Below are positions 63,043 to 64,000 of a stretch of 64,000 nucleotides of DNA, in pieces; within the stretch, counting starts at the first letter, position 1; every line of letters begins with the position of its first letter. Below the pieces are notes generated by a model, which was not told the origin of the DNA, made no database searches, and saw nothing but the letters and a program-made list of their open reading frames with translations. A program made the position numbers and the translations under genes. Origin of the DNA: an uncultured Paludibacter sp. (lineage in GTDB: Bacteria; Bacteroidota; Bacteroidia; Bacteroidales; Paludibacteraceae); assembly GCA_937897985.1 (NCBI GenBank), contig CALCBD010000005.1:103266-167265 (forward strand). The letters run 5' to 3'.

Positions 63043-63909
63043 ATGAAAAAAAATATGAATATGAAAGTAAGAATTATTGTAGTTGCAATTCTGGTTGCAA
63101 TTTTACTCCTGGCTACTGCCTGTGTTAAAGATAGTGTATTTGTAGGACCGGCAAGTATTTCGGACCAGACAGCCACTCCTGCTTCACCGAAATCGACTGA
63201 ATCAGTTGTTGTAAAGGCAAAAGTAACCGACCTTAAAGGTGTTACTTCTGTTAAGCTGTATTACAAAGCATCGACTGCCGCCACTTTCACTTCAGCAGAA
63301 ATGACTGCTGTTGCAGGCGAACAGTTTATGTACAGCGGAACCATTCCTCCGTTTGCTAAAGATGTAAAAGTGGAATATTATATCGAAGTGGTTAACAGCG
63401 ACAACCTTACATCGGTTTACCCGTTGAATGCACCAACAGCAAAATCATCATATACCGTTGGAGCTTCGACTGTTATCAAACTTTTTGTCAATGAAGTATT
63501 TCCCGATGGAACAAAAGATGCCACCGATCCCGACTGGGTTGAAATCTATAACGATTCGGAAATACAGGTTGATTTAAACGGATACCTGTTCTACGATGAA
63601 GGAATTAAAACATCATTGAGCACTGCAAGCCCGAAAGCAAAACGGGTACTCGGAAGCATCGTAATTCCTCCGAAAGGCTTTGCTGTAATTCAGACCGAAT
63701 ACAATGGCGAAACTGTAACTTTCGGATTAAGTACAACCGGCGATGGCGCATACCTCGAAGATCCGAATGGAAATCTGGTGGCTTCGCTCGATTTCAATAC
63801 CATTGTTACTACAGGTAAAAAATCGTACGGACGTAAACCCGATGGTTCGAACACGCTGACTATTTTTACCAACGCAACCAAAGGTACTTCGAATAATAAT
63901 GCAAATTAA
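63043..63909 (+). CDS. Lamin-tail domain lipoprotein in the phosphate operon
   Basis: A 288-residue lipoprotein. The signal peptide ends LLLATAC, a lipobox. Residues about 40-135 form an Ig-like domain (ISDQTATPASPKSTESVVVK). Residues 148-285 form a lamin-tail domain (IKLFVNEVFPDGTKDATDPD, then DWVEIYNDSEIQVDLNGYLF). No catalytic motif is present. It starts 15 bp after the porin stop, hence in the same operon. A surface role such as binding nucleic acid or a phosphate-rich polymer is inference. Its gene ends just before a palindrome and tandem repeats that may act as terminator. Confidence 0.75.
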   Translation: MKKNMNMKVRIIVVAILVAILLLATACVKDSVFVGPASISDQTATPASPKSTESVVVKAKVTDLKGVTSVKLYYKASTAATFTSAEMTAVAGEQFMYSGTIPPFAKDVKVEYYIEVVNSDNLTSVYPLNAPTAKSSYTVGASTVIKLFVNEVFPDGTKDATDPDWVEIYNDSEIQVDLNGYLFYDEGIKTSLSTASPKAKRVLGSIVIPPKGFAVIQTEYNGETVTFGLSTTGDGAYLEDPNGNLVASLDFNTIVTTGKKSYGRKPDGSNTLTIFTNATKGTSNNNAN

Positions 63910-63912
63910 GTA

Positions 63913-64000
63913 GAGACGTGGCATGCCACGTCTCATATCCTAAATATGCCACGTCTCATATCCTAAATATGCCACGTCTCATATCCTAAATATGCCACGT
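63913..64000. repeat. 22-bp palindrome followed by 23-bp tandem repeats, running off the window
   Basis: GAGACGTGGCATGCCACGTC (63913-63932, continuing TC to 63934) is a perfect palindrome 4 bp after the stop codon. Units of 23 bp (ATGCCACGTCTCATATCCTA plus AAT) start at 63923, 63946, 63969 and 63992 and continue past the window end. The number of units is therefore unknown. Only the first unit has its palindromic partner. Confidence 0.85.

Overview
The window comes from a Bacteroidetes chromosome, most likely order Bacteroidales. The evidence is a SusC/SusD pair, six proteins ending in type A type IX secretion (T9SS) sorting domains, BIG2-domain lipoproteins, and several promoters of the Bacteroidetes form TTTG-N19-TAnnTTTG instead of classical -35/-10 boxes. 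Shine-Dalgarno sequences are weak or absent. Genus and species cannot be stated from the sequence alone. I see no rRNA, tRNA, CRISPR array or intact transposase gene.

Layout. 0-9 kb (minus strand): penicillin-binding protein 1C and a giant alpha-2-macroglobulin lipoprotein, the classic periplasmic defence pair, then a small secreted protein and a 42-bp tandem repeat. 10-12 kb: fabI and a FabK/nitronate-monooxygenase-like flavoenzyme. 12.5-21 kb: a compact polysaccharide utilisation locus (GPH sugar symporter, SusC, SusD, BIG2 surface lipoprotein, GH16 laminarinase-type glucanase), probably for a beta-1,3-glucan. 21.2-21.9 kb: four copies of a 203-bp repeat. 22-30.6 kb: four consecutive endonuclease I-family nucleases, each with a T9SS sorting domain. 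30.7-36.4 kb (minus): GT-C-like membrane protein, tcdA, a lamin-tail T9SS protein, a beta-propeller T9SS protein and adk. 36.4-38 kb: palindromic repeats and a RibD/DHFR-type reductase.

38-48.3 kb (minus, AT-rich) is the most interesting region: an apparently undescribed double-glycine peptide export locus. It has three small precursors with matching leaders and Gly/Ala-rich, cysteine-free cores, a C39-peptidase ABC exporter, a HlyD-type adaptor, a secreted HExxH protein, two paralogous CarboxypepD_reg-like proteins each paired with a precursor, a decayed leader/HlyD relict, two identical 72-bp palindromic upstream blocks, and an HTH regulator that itself contains a GG-leader-like motif. My inference is a class II-like bacteriocin or signalling-peptide system. 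Function is not proven by sequence.

48.6-64 kb: metG, an LtaS-like sulfatase-fold membrane enzyme, a DUF5009 acyltransferase-like protein, an MmcQ/YjbR protein, dtd, pssA, a convergent TonB-dependent receptor with a structured leader, and a yhhQ-type queuosine-precursor transporter. Last comes a phosphate operon: a DUF47 protein, a PiT transporter fused to a coiled coil and a LuxR-type HTH, an OprO/P-like porin and a lamin-tail lipoprotein. The window ends inside a 23-bp tandem repeat.
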